From the IMG/VR virus record IMGVR_UViG_3300017769_000001, positions 1-64,000 of that record: DNA of 64,000 bases; one strand, given 5' to 3'. The notes below the pieces were generated by a model. It had not been told where the DNA came from. It ran no database searches and was given only the letters and a program-made list of their open reading frames with translations. A program made the position numbers and the translations under genes. The DNA is from a virus. Shown here in pieces: positions 16,738 to 25,079 of this stretch; the stretch's first letter is position 1; each line of letters begins with the position of its first letter.

Positions 16738-17216
16738 AGAAATATGATGCAATGGCGGATATCGTCAAGTTTAACGAAACCGCTGGTAACGAAATAACAC
16801 CAAGGGAACTCGATCACCCGCTTGTTAAGCTTTATTTGAATCTGATCGATGAAGAGCTGAATGGCGAGAACGAACTTCTGGATTCGGTTCGCAAGGGGGA
16901 TATCCCCGGTGCTGCTGATGGCGCTGGAGATCTCATCGTTGTAACAGCCGGGTTTCTTCTTTCTCTGGGATACCATCCGAATGATGTAATGCGGCGTATC
17001 AACGGATCAAATCTTTCGAAGTTCTGCACATCCGAAGCGGACGCCCGGTTAAGTGTAGAGTCCTATGAAGACGATCCTCGTTATGTCGACGTCCATTACC
17101 AGCAGGTCGGAGATTACTATGTGATCTATGGTCGTAAGGCTGAAACTCCGAACGGAGCTTTCAAGATTCTGAAAGGCATCGATTACTTCGATCCACAGAT
17201 CCCCCTGCCATTCTGA
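16734..17216 (+). CDS. MazG-like nucleotide pyrophosphohydrolase
   Basis: 160 aa, all-alpha NTP-PPase fold. Metal-binding signature is visible as EELNGE (EExxE, about residue 43) and DGAGDLIVVTAG (xxxD, about 62), followed by NGSNLSKF typical of this family. Likely hydrolyses non-canonical nucleotides, or lowers (p)ppGpp signalling as proposed for phage MazG. Overlaps its neighbour and ends before a late promoter. Confidence 0.8.
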   Translation: MKKYDAMADIVKFNETAGNEITPRELDHPLVKLYLNLIDEELNGENELLDSVRKGDIPGAADGAGDLIVVTAGFLLSLGYHPNDVMRRINGSNLSKFCTSEADARLSVESYEDDPRYVDVHYQQVGDYYVIYGRKAETPNGAFKILKGIDYFDPQIPLPF

Positions 17217-17230
17217 CAAGGCTGGTTCGG

Positions 17231-17237
17231 CTAAATA
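17231..17237 (+). promoter_or_regulatory. Late promoter motif CTAAATA
   Basis: CTAAATAATA 26 bp upstream of the start at 17264. Same sequence and spacing as the other late promoter candidates. Confidence 0.6.
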
Positions 17238-17263
17238 ATAGCAAACAGAATAAGAGGACACCA

Positions 17264-17731
17264 ATGTCAATTCTTATGGAAGCTATTGAGCCGAAAGAAG
17301 TTCCTTACGGCACGAATGAAGACGCAGATAACGGAGAGATCAGAACAACCGGTTCTGCTCAGTACACGTTTTTCAAAGACGGCGATTACTACTATGTGGT
17401 AGGCGTTGATGAGAATGGTGTATTTGGATTTGGTGCCAATATGGCATACAGTCCGAACATAGAGTCGTATAGCGTAGAGCGGGTACGTTCAGTATCCGCT
17501 TTTCGCGTTTTTTCGAAAGTGATGTATGTCCTATCTCAACTCGTTGCGTCGGCACGACGTCCAATCTACTACATCAAGTTTGCAGCAGCAGATCACAAGC
17601 TGGCTGGACTGTATACGAAAATGGTCAAGAATCGAAGATTGCTGGATGAAGTTCGCCGAATGGGATTCCGTTACGTTGGCGTGATGGAAGAACAGGGGAA
17701 AGAACGCTATATATTTGCAAGGACTTACTAA
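17264..17731 (+). CDS. Late hypothetical protein, 155 aa
   Basis: N-terminus MSILMEAIEPKEV contains an L-M-E site but is not a close match to the MRVEEL leader. The rest is a soluble alpha/beta protein whose C-terminal half (YYIKFAAADHKLAGLYTKM, then RMGFRYVGVMEEQGKERYIFAR) vaguely recalls acetyltransferase-type folds. It shares a late promoter and a 1 nt overlap with the kinase-like gene, so joint expression and perhaps joint packaging. Confidence 0.6.
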   Translation: MSILMEAIEPKEVPYGTNEDADNGEIRTTGSAQYTFFKDGDYYYVVGVDENGVFGFGANMAYSPNIESYSVERVRSVSAFRVFSKVMYVLSQLVASARRPIYYIKFAAADHKLAGLYTKMVKNRRLLDEVRRMGFRYVGVMEEQGKERYIFARTY

Positions 17732-18357
17732 TGAGAGTTGAAGAACTGTTACTAGAAGCTCCACCCCTGCCAGATTCTTGGGACAGAGCGATATACGACC
17801 CGTCGGTTCCGTTTAAGAAACGTGTCGAATATGCAAAAGAACGAGCCGAGCAGGTCGGAAAGGGGTCTGCTCGCGTGGCTTTCAAGATACCGTATAAGGG
17901 CAAACCAACGATACTGAAGATCGCCATGAATCGAAAGGGTGCTGCTCAAAATGAAGCGGAAGCCCAGCTCATGGACGACTGGTATCTCAAAAATATCGGG
18001 ATTGTGGTTCCAGTTATCGATTATGACGAGGAATCATCCTACCCGACTTGGATCCACATGGAGTATGCTCCGAAGATATCACAGAGACAGCTTGAGAAAT
18101 TCTTTGATGGGGTTCCTATGATGAAAATCACCGCATATTTGGACTCCCTGCAAGGACGAAACAGTTTTTTGAACACTGGGATACCAGAAGAACTTCATGA
18201 AAATGAATACTTCCAAGCACTTCAGGATTTGGTATTGAACTTTGGAATCCCTGCTGCTGACTTCTCAAGAGCAGCAAACTGGGGGCTTTATAAAGGCGAC
18301 CCGGTAATCGTCGATATCGGGTTCACCAATGAAACAGCAAAACTTTATGGGCAGTGA
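17731..18357 (+). CDS. Protein-kinase-like fold protein with MRVEELLLE leader
   Basis: 208 aa. The leader MRVEELLLEA carries L-L-E. The body shows a reduced kinase pattern: GSARVAFK (Gly-rich turn), ILKIAMN (strand with the ATP-binding Lys), an acidic helix (NEAEAQLM, candidate Glu partner), a hinge near WIHMEYAP, DFSRAANWG (catalytic-loop Asp and Asn) and VIVDIGF (DFG-like Asp). This is a minimal kinase seen in phage genomes; substrate unknown. With the leader it is a candidate packaged kinase that acts immediately after DNA entry. Confidence 0.65.
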   Translation: MRVEELLLEAPPLPDSWDRAIYDPSVPFKKRVEYAKERAEQVGKGSARVAFKIPYKGKPTILKIAMNRKGAAQNEAEAQLMDDWYLKNIGIVVPVIDYDEESSYPTWIHMEYAPKISQRQLEKFFDGVPMMKITAYLDSLQGRNSFLNTGIPEELHENEYFQALQDLVLNFGIPAADFSRAANWGLYKGDPVIVDIGFTNETAKLYGQ

Positions 18358-18360
18358 ATG

Positions 18361-18389
18361 TTGACATTCTTACTCTTCCTCAGTTATCT
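18361..18389 (+). promoter_or_regulatory. Possible sigma70-like promoter TTGACA-17-TTATCT
   Basis: TTGACA at 18361 with a 17 nt spacer and a weak -10 (TTATCT). It would drive the free-standing HNH endonuclease gene. Confidence 0.4.
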
Positions 18390-18529
18390 TATAGTCATTC
18401 ATTCAATTGGCTGTATGGCTTTTAACAGGATTCAAGGGAAGAGTGTCAATGAACGCGCCATCCTCACAAGATTTGCAGTTCCGGCCACTTACATCGTCTG
18501 GTGGTGGTTGCATATCTAACATCCTCTGC

Positions 18530-18913
18530 ATGGTGTCATGGCAGATTCTAAAGCCGGTGAAGGGATACCCGTATTTCGTATCCAACACCGGCTTCGTTTA
18601 TTCCAATCTTTTCAAACAGAAATGTCATTACGACGACGGAAAGGGATACCGAAAAGTAGATCTCTACAAGAATGGAAAGAAGAAACGTTTCTACGTCCAT
18701 AGACTCGTGTACGAGACGTTTTGCGGGGAACTCCCACCAACCCATGAGGTTGATCACCATAATCGCGACAGAGGCTTCAATCGCCTTCACAATTTACGTC
18801 CGATGACACGAGCAGAGAACATGGCGAAGGTACACGAATGCAATCCTCATATTCTAAACAATCTTAAACAAAATCAACGATCCAATAGAAAAAATCAATC
18901 GAAGAAACACTAG
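18530..18913 (+). CDS. HNH homing endonuclease (NUMOD4 + HNH)
   Basis: 127 aa from ATG 18530 (codon 42 of a longer frame whose first part looks non-coding in character). NUMOD4 motif at the start (WQILKPVKGYPYFVSNTGFV) and HNH core (VHRLVYETFCG, then EVDHHNRDRGFNRLHNLRPM with the two His and Asn). Free-standing homing endonuclease inserted between late genes. It is the probable mobile element of the region; its target may be an adjacent gene of relatives. Confidence 0.85.
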   Translation: MVSWQILKPVKGYPYFVSNTGFVYSNLFKQKCHYDDGKGYRKVDLYKNGKKKRFYVHRLVYETFCGELPPTHEVDHHNRDRGFNRLHNLRPMTRAENMAKVHECNPHILNNLKQNQRSNRKNQSKKH

Positions 18914-18941
18914 ATATTGGGTTATTTGTCGTATAGACTTA

Positions 18942-18948
18942 CTAAATA
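18942..18948 (+). promoter_or_regulatory. Late promoter motif CTAAATA
   Basis: ACTAAATAAATT, 24 bp upstream of the short ORF at 18972 and 80 bp upstream of the ORF at 19028. Confidence 0.55.
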
Positions 18949-18971
18949 AATTCCTCAAGTCGGAGAACATC

Positions 18972-19079
18972 ATGTTTTATTACGCCTACGACATACGATC
19001 ACCTATACATAACGTGGAGGAAATCGTATGTACTCAAGATCAAAACAGCCGGGATGGGTTCGGCTGTTCAAGCAAGTAG
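18972..19079 (+). CDS. Possible small peptide, 35 aa
   Basis: MFYYAYDIRSPIHNVEEIV... preceded by CGGAG at 18961-18965 and a late promoter. It overlaps the next ORF in another frame, so it may be a leader peptide. No homologue known to me. Confidence 0.35.
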   Translation: MFYYAYDIRSPIHNVEEIVCTQDQNSRDGFGCSSK

Positions 19080-19231
19080 AAGTTTCTGAAGAAGATTACG
19101 CCGAATACGGTGTCAAAAAAATCCGGTTTAAGTCGTACTACGAGCAGATTAGTGTCGGGATCTGTTACGAAAGGCCGGGAAGATGGATTCAGAAATCGTG
19201 GAAGAAACACAGAAAAACCCAGTACAAATAA
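19028..19231 (+). CDS. Hypothetical basic protein, 67 aa
   Basis: Strong ribosome site GTGGAGGA at 19014-19021. Basic protein rich in Tyr/Arg/Lys (YEQISVGICYERPGRW). Ends 1 nt before the first plus-strand tRNA. Function unknown. Confidence 0.5.
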   Translation: MYSRSKQPGWVRLFKQVEVSEEDYAEYGVKKIRFKSYYEQISVGICYERPGRWIQKSWKKHRKTQYK

Positions 19232-19232
19232 C

Positions 19233-19308
19233 GTGTCTGTAGCTCAATTGGTAGAGCCTCCCACTCATAATGGGCCGGTTACAGGTTCGAGCCCTGTCGG
19301 ACACACCA
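19233..19308 (+). tRNA. tRNA-Met (CAT)
   Basis: Cloverleaf with acceptor GTGTCTG/CGGACAC, D-arm AGCTCAATTGGTAGAGC, anticodon loop CTCATAA and T-loop GTTCGAGCC; CCA encoded. G1-C72 pairing indicates an elongator (or a lysidine-modified Ile2) rather than an initiator. Confidence 0.85.
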
Positions 19309-19314
19309 CTTTAA

Positions 19315-19392
19315 GGGCGCGTAGCTCAGTTGGAACAGAGCAGAGGGCTTCTACCCCTCGGGTCGCAGGTTCGAGTCCTGCCGCGTCTGCCA
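19315..19392 (+). tRNA. tRNA-Arg (TCT)
   Basis: Acceptor GGGCGCG/CGCGTCT with two wobble pairs, anticodon arm GAGGG-CTTCTAC-CCCTC, anticodon TCT, T-loop GTTCGAGTC, encoded CCA. Reads the rare codon AGA. Confidence 0.85.
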
Positions 19393-19413
19393 AACAAACT
19401 CGTGAGGTGCAAT

Positions 19414-19899
19414 ATGCAAGTAATCAAGGATCTGGTGAGTTGGAATTGGGGAGACCCTATCACACGGTCGATGATCGACTATTACGATGCTCTTTTGACA
19501 TTCGGCGGTAGTGTGGTCATCATCTCCGCTGCTGTGTGGGTATTGGCTAAAATTCATGCCTACATCATGGATTGTGAGACGGTATACCCGTTCAGCGCCA
19601 AGGAGAGGTACAATTCCAAATGGAACAAAATTCGCATTGGAAATTGCTTTCTCGACCATTCCTGTGTCGGGGTGTTCGGAACACTATTTGTAGGTTCTGT
19701 GTTTTTCTTTTGTATTATGGCGTGGGAAACCGTGTTGACGGTTTCGGTAATTTACGGCTTAATACGCACTGCTCGCGGAGTAGTTCGTTTGAAGAAAGCA
19801 CTGAACAAGCATGTCGAAGATAAGATTGCCCATCCTGCCGAGCCAGAGCCGCCATGTGGCGATCTTCCGACGCAGACTAGGATGTCGGTAATTGATTAA
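19414..19899 (+). CDS. Membrane protein, 161 aa
   Basis: ATG 19414 is preceded by GTGAGGTG; the frame open further upstream runs through the tRNA-Arg gene and is not coding. Two main hydrophobic stretches (SVVIISAAVWVLAKIHAYI and VFGTLFVGSVFFFCIMAW) plus a third (VLTVSVIYGLI) make it an inner-membrane protein with a Pro-rich soluble tail. Sandwiched between tRNAs. Function unknown. Confidence 0.65.
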   Translation: MQVIKDLVSWNWGDPITRSMIDYYDALLTFGGSVVIISAAVWVLAKIHAYIMDCETVYPFSAKERYNSKWNKIRIGNCFLDHSCVGVFGTLFVGSVFFFCIMAWETVLTVSVIYGLIRTARGVVRLKKALNKHVEDKIAHPAEPEPPCGDLPTQTRMSVID

Positions 19900-19976
19900 G
19901 CGGGTGTAGGCGAATTGGCATAGCCACCAGTTTTAAGCATTGGTGTTTGTGGGTTCGAGTCCCACCACCCGTACCA
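19900..19976 (+). tRNA. tRNA-Leu (TAA), short variable arm
   Basis: Acceptor GCGGGTG/CACCCGT, anticodon arm CCAGT-TTTAAGC-ATTGG, anticodon TAA, T-loop GTTCGAGTC, encoded CCA. Bacterial Leu tRNAs are normally class II; this one has only about five nucleotides in the variable region. Confidence 0.8.
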
Positions 19977-19980
19977 AAGT

Positions 19981-20010
19981 AACCCCTTCCTACATCGGGA
20001 GGGGTTTTTT
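19981..20010 (+). terminator. Rho-independent terminator
   Basis: AACCCCTTCC and GGGAGGGGTT stem followed by TTTTTT, ending the tRNA/membrane protein unit before nrdA. Confidence 0.8.
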
Positions 20011-20030
20011 ATGAACCAACAGGAGAACTG

Positions 20031-22274
20031 ATGATAAAGTACATCAAAAAGCGCAGCGGTGAGATTGAAGAATTTCAACCTGCAAAGGTCAATAAATGGG
20101 GGGAGTGGGCAAGCAAAACCCTCGGGAAGTACGTAGACTGGTCAAGCATCGTACTCCAAGCAGTATCAACCTGCCCAGAAACATGCTCATCACAACTTCT
20201 GCAAGAGCGTCTGATCAAAACTTGCCTTGATCAAGATAGCTGGTCGTATAACAGGATGGCCGGTCGTCTCTTCGCAGCCTACCTGAACAAAACAATTCAT
20301 GGAGATCATGTTCCGACTGTCAAGGAACTTCATCGAAAACTCCAGAATGTAGGGCTGATGAAATACCTGTCATACTCTGACGAAGAATACGAACAGATCG
20401 AAAAGATGATCGATCATCGTCGGGATTTCAAAGCATCGCATTTCGAATTAAAACAAGTTCGAGAGAAGTATGCTCTTCGGAACCGAGTAACGAAGCAGGA
20501 ATTCGAAACCCAGCAATTCGTCTACATGCGAATGGCGATGGCATTGTCAGAAGATCAGCCACGCGAACGCAGGATGAATGACGTCCAGAATTTCTATAAC
20601 CTGTTTTCGAAGAAGAAGATCAACGCCCCCACTCCGAATTATGTAAACCTTGGGACTCCACATAATGGATTGGCGAGTTGTTGTATCTACAAATCCGGTG
20701 ATAGTGCTGCGTCTCTCGCTGCCGGGGATCACATTGCCTACACAATGACTTACATGAGTGCTGGCATTGGATCCTACATCGAAAGTCGTTCCCTCGGCGA
20801 TGCGGTTCGTGGTGGTTCTATTGAACATCAAGGAAAACTTCCGTATTACAGGGCGCTGGATGGAGCGGTTCATGCAAACCTGCAAGCTGGACGTGGTGGT
20901 GCATGTACGACCTACTTCTCTGCATTCGATCCAGAGGTTTCTGATATTGTTCGATTGAAGAATCCAATGTCGACAAAGGACAAGCAGATTCGTGGTCTTG
21001 ACTACGCGTTGATCCAGAGCAAGTTTTTTGCAAAGAAAGTAGCGAAGAACGAGGACGTCTTCCTGTTCAATGTAAAAACAGCACCGGATCTTACTCGCGC
21101 CTTGTTTGATGGGGATCAACAGAAGTTTGAAAAGCTGTACGCTGAGTATGAAGCCAACGGCAACTTCAAAAAGAAATATGTTAATGCTCGTGAGATCCTC
21201 ATTTCACAACGCAATGAGGCTTACGAAACCGGAAAGGGATATCTCTTCTGGGCGGATGAAGTAAACCGACACACTCCGCACAAAGATCCCATCCACAGTT
21301 CGAACTTGTGTCTGGAAGTATGCGAACCGACGCTCGAATACCAATCAACGGAGGATCTGTACTCTACTTCTGAGGAACGGATTGGTGAGGTCGCCATGTG
21401 TAACCTTGCCGCCATCGTACTTCCGAACATCGAGGATGACGAAGACTACTTCTTGGCTTGCTATTATGCCCTTCTGATGATCGACAAGACGATCCATATG
21501 GCAGATTACCCGCTGAAGCATATCGGAGTCACTGCAAAGGCTCGAATGAATGCTGGTATCGGTATGGTCGGAATGGCTCATTACTTGGCGAAGAAGCACC
21601 TGAAGTACAGTTCCGATGAAGGTAAGAAAGAAATTGATCGTGTTGCCGAGCGCCACGCGTTCAAGACCATCGAAGCTTCGTTGGAGTTGTCAAAGGAACT
21701 TGGTGTCGCTCCTTGGATGCATCGTACTAAGTGGCCGGAAGGTTGGTTACCGATTGATACTTACAATCGAAATGTCGACTCGGTGGTTCCATTCGAATCG
21801 CGGTATGACTGGGAAGGTCTGAGATCTGATATCATCGAAAACGGCGGGATTCGTAACAGTAGCCTGATCAACCACATGCCGTGTGAAAGCTCTTCTAAAG
21901 CATCTGGAACTACGAACGGAATCTATCCGATTCGGGAACTGACGCTACTGAAGACGGATCTTCGAAATACGATCTATTGGGCTGCTCCGGAAGGCGAGCG
22001 TCTGAAAGCGTATTACGAAAGTGCATGGGACATATCGACAAAGGATCTGATCGATGCATACGCGATTGTTCAGAAATGGACTGACCAGTCTATCTCTGCG
22101 GATCTGTACAGGAAGATTGTCGGTAGTGATGTAGTAACATCCAGTGAAATGGTTGGGGATTACATCTACATGACGAAGATGGGTATGAAAACTCAGTACT
22201 ACGTCAACAGCTATACTGCGAATGGTGGCAGTCTGAACACAAATGACGATCAATGCGAATCGTGCACACTGTAA
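20031..22274 (+). CDS. nrdA: Class Ia ribonucleoside-diphosphate reductase, alpha subunit
   Basis: 747 aa, catalytic subunit that reduces NDPs to dNDPs with the NrdB radical. A short N-terminal ATP-cone-like region (KYIKKRSGEIEEFQPAKVNK) is present. Catalytic landmarks: GLASCCIYKSGDS (first redox Cys), SSNLCLEVCEPT (NxCxE active-site loop) and VAMCNLAAIVL (second redox Cys). The C-terminal DDQCESCTL supplies the CxxC that is re-reduced by glutaredoxin, whose gene follows nrdB. Confidence 0.93.
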   Translation: MIKYIKKRSGEIEEFQPAKVNKWGEWASKTLGKYVDWSSIVLQAVSTCPETCSSQLLQERLIKTCLDQDSWSYNRMAGRLFAAYLNKTIHGDHVPTVKELHRKLQNVGLMKYLSYSDEEYEQIEKMIDHRRDFKASHFELKQVREKYALRNRVTKQEFETQQFVYMRMAMALSEDQPRERRMNDVQNFYNLFSKKKINAPTPNYVNLGTPHNGLASCCIYKSGDSAASLAAGDHIAYTMTYMSAGIGSYIESRSLGDAVRGGSIEHQGKLPYYRALDGAVHANLQAGRGGACTTYFSAFDPEVSDIVRLKNPMSTKDKQIRGLDYALIQSKFFAKKVAKNEDVFLFNVKTAPDLTRALFDGDQQKFEKLYAEYEANGNFKKKYVNAREILISQRNEAYETGKGYLFWADEVNRHTPHKDPIHSSNLCLEVCEPTLEYQSTEDLYSTSEERIGEVAMCNLAAIVLPNIEDDEDYFLACYYALLMIDKTIHMADYPLKHIGVTAKARMNAGIGMVGMAHYLAKKHLKYSSDEGKKEIDRVAERHAFKTIEASLELSKELGVAPWMHRTKWPEGWLPIDTYNRNVDSVVPFESRYDWEGLRSDIIENGGIRNSSLINHMPCESSSKASGTTNGIYPIRELTLLKTDLRNTIYWAAPEGERLKAYYESAWDISTKDLIDAYAIVQKWTDQSISADLYRKIVGSDVVTSSEMVGDYIYMTKMGMKTQYYVNSYTANGGSLNTNDDQCESCTL

Positions 22275-22284
22275 GAGGAACCAA

Positions 22285-23379
22285 ATGATAGATTCGAATT
22301 TTTTCAATACCGAAAAGACGGACTATCAGACTCCCTCTCTCTTCTTCGGAGAGAGGGCAGGTCTGTTTGACACCGTCAATAAGAAGTACCCGGAGATTTG
22401 GGACATCTACAAGACAATCAAATCGCTGGACTGGGACGAGAACGAATTTAATTACAGTAGTTGTGTTGCTGATTTCAAGACGTGCGACAAGTCGACGTAC
22501 GATATGATGATCAAAACTCTGGCGTGGCAGTGGGAAGCCGATTCATTCGCTTCTCGCATCAGCCCACTGGTAGGCTCTGTAGTAACCTCTAGCGAGCTTT
22601 GGGCAGCATGGCAGCGTCTGAGCGACCAAGAAGTCGTCCATGCGGCCACATATTCCGAAATTGTCAGAAACAGCTTCGAAGATCCTTCTGTCATACTTGA
22701 CGAGATTCTCTCGGTAGAACAGTCACTTAGTCGTTTGGAGACTGTATCTAAGGTTATGGGCAGAGCCCACAAAGTTGCACACGAACATGCCCTTGGAATG
22801 ACAAAAGGAACTCAGGAAGAATACAACGCGATTTTCATGTTTGCGGTCGGTATGTTGGTTCTCGAACGTATCCAGTTCATGAGCAGCTTCGCGGTGACAT
22901 TCGCGATCTGTGATACTGGGTTGTTCCAACCTATCGGAAAAGCAATTCAGAAAATTGCACAGGATGAATTCGAAACTCATGTGGAGCTTGATAAAGCTGT
23001 AATTCGAAATGAGTTGAAATCGGAGCGTGGGAAGATTGCCTTTGAACAATGCCGTGGAGAGATTGAGGAACTGATTGATGAAGTTCTTGAATCTGAATTC
23101 GCATGGGTTGACTATCTGTTCTCTGAAGGTCGGGAACTGATTGGTCTGAACGCAGACATTCTGAAAGAGTGGTCTAAGTTCTGTGCGAGGGACGTCGTGA
23201 AATTCATGAAGGTTCAGTCGAAGCATAAACTACCAACATCGAATCCGTTGAAGTTCATGGAGAATTGGCTTAACATTGGCAAGTCTCAGGGTAGTCCTCA
23301 AGAAGAAGACATTGCCCAGTACAAAGTGAACGTAATGCGTCGTGATGACGATGGTATTGAATTCGATACCGACTTTTAG
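22285..23379 (+). CDS. nrdB: Class Ia ribonucleotide reductase, beta subunit
   Basis: 364 aa from ATG 22285 with AAGAGGA upstream. Diiron/tyrosyl-radical ferritin-like subunit; iron-ligand helices are visible (WQWEADSFASR, EVVHAATYSEIV with E/H ligands, then VLERIQFMSSFAV and DEFETHVELD). The C-terminal peptide (DDGIEFDTDF) is the acidic/aromatic tail that docks into NrdA. Operon nrdA-nrdB-grx. Confidence 0.93.
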   Translation: MIDSNFFNTEKTDYQTPSLFFGERAGLFDTVNKKYPEIWDIYKTIKSLDWDENEFNYSSCVADFKTCDKSTYDMMIKTLAWQWEADSFASRISPLVGSVVTSSELWAAWQRLSDQEVVHAATYSEIVRNSFEDPSVILDEILSVEQSLSRLETVSKVMGRAHKVAHEHALGMTKGTQEEYNAIFMFAVGMLVLERIQFMSSFAVTFAICDTGLFQPIGKAIQKIAQDEFETHVELDKAVIRNELKSERGKIAFEQCRGEIEELIDEVLESEFAWVDYLFSEGRELIGLNADILKEWSKFCARDVVKFMKVQSKHKLPTSNPLKFMENWLNIGKSQGSPQEEDIAQYKVNVMRRDDDGIEFDTDF

Positions 23380-23387
23380 GAGAACGT

Positions 23388-23645
23388 ATGGCTAAGAATT
23401 ATGTGGTTTATGGGAAATCCGGGTGTCCTTATTGCGTCAGGGCAGTTGATCTTCTGAAGTCAGAAGGACTCAAGTATGTCTACATCAATCTGGAAGCGTT
23501 CCCGGAGAAAGTCGATCAGCTGAAAGCCATGGGGTGTAAATCTGTCCCACAGATCTTTCTGGAAGACGACGAAACTGAAGAATCCGAACACATCGGCGGG
23601 TTTGATCAGCTGTGTGAGCATCTGGGGAAGAGCTACCAGTGTTGA
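23388..23645 (+). CDS. Glutaredoxin
   Basis: 85 aa thioredoxin-fold protein with active site SGCPYCVRA at residues 10-18, the cis-Pro segment KSVPQIFL and GGFDQL for glutathione binding. Serves as electron donor for the adjacent ribonucleotide reductase. Confidence 0.92.
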   Translation: MAKNYVVYGKSGCPYCVRAVDLLKSEGLKYVYINLEAFPEKVDQLKAMGCKSVPQIFLEDDETEESEHIGGFDQLCEHLGKSYQC

Positions 23646-23670
23646 CATAGTAGATCGATTCAGAGACAAT
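23642..23670 (+). promoter_or_regulatory. Sigma70-like promoter TTGACA-17-GACAAT
   Basis: Perfect -35 at the end of the glutaredoxin gene with a modest -10. Predicted start lies inside the terminator at 23674, so the upstream terminator stem would be lost in transcripts starting here. Candidate promoter for the long small-gene operon. Confidence 0.5.
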
Positions 23671-23673
23671 AAA

Positions 23674-23699
23674 CGGAACTTCGGTTCCGTTTTTTTTTT
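23674..23699 (+). terminator. Rho-independent terminator
   Basis: CGGAAC-TTCG-GTTCCG stem with a UUCG loop and a run of ten T. Ends the nrd operon. Confidence 0.85.
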
Positions 23700-23710
23700 G
23701 GAGAATGATA

Positions 23711-23953
23711 ATGGCTATGCGATATTTGACGAACGTTATGGATCGGTATGGGAAACTACCGAAGACGCAGCGTGATTTGTTCTATGACAGAGCTAAAAAG
23801 CGGAAACGGTATACTCCATATTCATTATATTCTTCGTCTCCAAAAACAGTTCGTTTCCGAAAAGACTTCAACCGCTGTATGGACGACCCAACTGCATACA
23901 AAAAGCTCATGGTCAATATCAGACAAATCAAGAAAATGGACGATCTGTTGTGA
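23711..23953 (+). CDS. Small basic protein, 80 aa
   Basis: ATG 23711 chosen over 23705 because GGAG at 23699-23702 is then correctly spaced. Lys/Arg-rich (YDRAKKRKRYTPYS). First gene of the small-gene operon, ending in -MDDLL. Unknown function. Confidence 0.6.
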   Translation: MAMRYLTNVMDRYGKLPKTQRDLFYDRAKKRKRYTPYSLYSSSPKTVRFRKDFNRCMDDPTAYKKLMVNIRQIKKMDDLL

Positions 23954-24282
23954 AAACTTTTGACCTTCTGATGGAAGTTATCAAGTCCGGATCTCAACAT
24001 GAGACTACGGAAACTGGGTATGTATCAACCGGGTTTGTGAAATCAGGAGTCAATATCTTCATCGACGTTTATGATTTTGGAGAGCCGATTGTACGCATTC
24101 GCGATGAGAGGTTAAGGAATGGTAAACTATCCTTGGTTTATTCATTTTCTGTTCTTAACACCCAAAAAACTCGCGAACTCATACGTATGGGAGGCTCGAT
24201 CATGGGGGATATATCGCGTGAAGGTGATATTGAACGGTTGGTTGAATTTGTAAACCATCTTTACGACATGGATGCGTTGTAA
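23950..24282 (+). CDS. Small protein, C-terminal-Leu family, 110 aa
   Basis: GTG start overlapping the previous stop. Pattern: N-terminal helix, several beta strands (VNIFIDVYDFGEPIVRIRD), C-terminal helix, last residues MDAL. This helix-beta-helix-Leu layout recurs through the operon with little sequence identity. Function unknown. Confidence 0.65.
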   Translation: MKTFDLLMEVIKSGSQHETTETGYVSTGFVKSGVNIFIDVYDFGEPIVRIRDERLRNGKLSLVYSFSVLNTQKTRELIRMGGSIMGDISREGDIERLVEFVNHLYDMDAL

Positions 24283-24611
24283 TGAGTATTTACGAAAAGC
24301 TGGTAGAAACTTTATACCTCGCTGACGATGTTAGAGTAGAAGACATACTGCAAGATCCATTGGTCGACGGTGAAGTTCTTGGAGTTTACGTAAAGTCTTC
24401 TATTCTGGAGAACCGAGTTTGCTCTGTTATTGTCTCCGTTATCGGAGAGTTTATGGTGGAATTCAAGTACAACCGAAGGGTAGAGTCTGTTGAAGAGTTC
24501 TACGAAAATTTCACGTGTGTGCCACAAATCACCAACGGAATTGAAGAAGAAGGAAAGACTTGCGAGCTGATCTCCATTGTGAGACAATTCAGGAAACTTT
24601 CGCCACTTTGA
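24282..24611 (+). CDS. Small protein, C-terminal-Leu family, 109 aa
   Basis: Start overlaps the previous stop (TAATG). MSIYEKLVETLYLADDV..., central strands CSVIVSVIGEFMVEFKYN, C-terminal helix ending KLSPL. Same layout as neighbours. Function unknown. Confidence 0.65.
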   Translation: MSIYEKLVETLYLADDVRVEDILQDPLVDGEVLGVYVKSSILENRVCSVIVSVIGEFMVEFKYNRRVESVEEFYENFTCVPQITNGIEEEGKTCELISIVRQFRKLSPL

Positions 24612-24621
24612 GGTAAGAACC

Positions 24622-24813
24622 ATGCCATACATATCCGCATTTCTTTTTGCAGCTGCCTGTATCATCGGCAACAATTTCGCCGCTGGAGTTTTTGTTCTGC
24701 TGGGCACTCTTATTGCATTTTCTTGGATTGGTCGAATGTATCAAACAATCTGCAAAAACCAACAAACTTTATACGAACAGCAAAAAAAGATCATCAGGAA
24801 GATGGTAAGGTGA
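24622..24813 (+). CDS. Small membrane protein, 63 aa
   Basis: Residues 2-38 are hydrophobic (one long or two short helices: ISAFLFAAACIIG and FAAGVFVLLGTLIAFSWIG), followed by a basic cytoplasmic tail. GAGGTAAG upstream. Unlike its neighbours it does not end in Leu. Confidence 0.6.
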   Translation: MPYISAFLFAAACIIGNNFAAGVFVLLGTLIAFSWIGRMYQTICKNQQTLYEQQKKIIRKMVR

Positions 24814-25079
24814 GGGATGTGATGACCCTACAGGAAGCAATGAACGCCGCTAGATCGGTGACAATATTCCGTAGGGGATGGGATGGTAAGGTTGAACTAT
24901 TGTCTGTCAAGAGATATTGCTTTATTGGTAGCGAGTTGAGCATATCTGTTCATATAAACGACAATACTGTCCTACTTTCAGCTATTGGCTTGGATGTCGA
25001 TATTGATCATGACTCCATTCGACAGATGTACTACGATGGAACCATAGACCAAATGTACCTTGCTCAGAAGAGGTTGTGA
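24810..25079 (+). CDS. Small protein, C-terminal-Leu family, 89 aa
   Basis: GTG 24810 overlaps the previous stop; ATG 24822 is an alternative. Helix-beta-helix layout (LQEAMNAARSVTIFRRG, then LSISVHINDNTVLLSAIGL), ending QKRL. Function unknown. Confidence 0.55.
   Translation: MRDVMTLQEAMNAARSVTIFRRGWDGKVELLSVKRYCFIGSELSISVHINDNTVLLSAIGLDVDIDHDSIRQMYYDGTIDQMYLAQKRL

Noticed and set aside
18403-18588. Minus-strand ORF with CKSCEDG overlapping the HNH gene start
   Set aside because: Overlaps the NUMOD4 coding region and a plus-strand promoter; no ribosome site seen.
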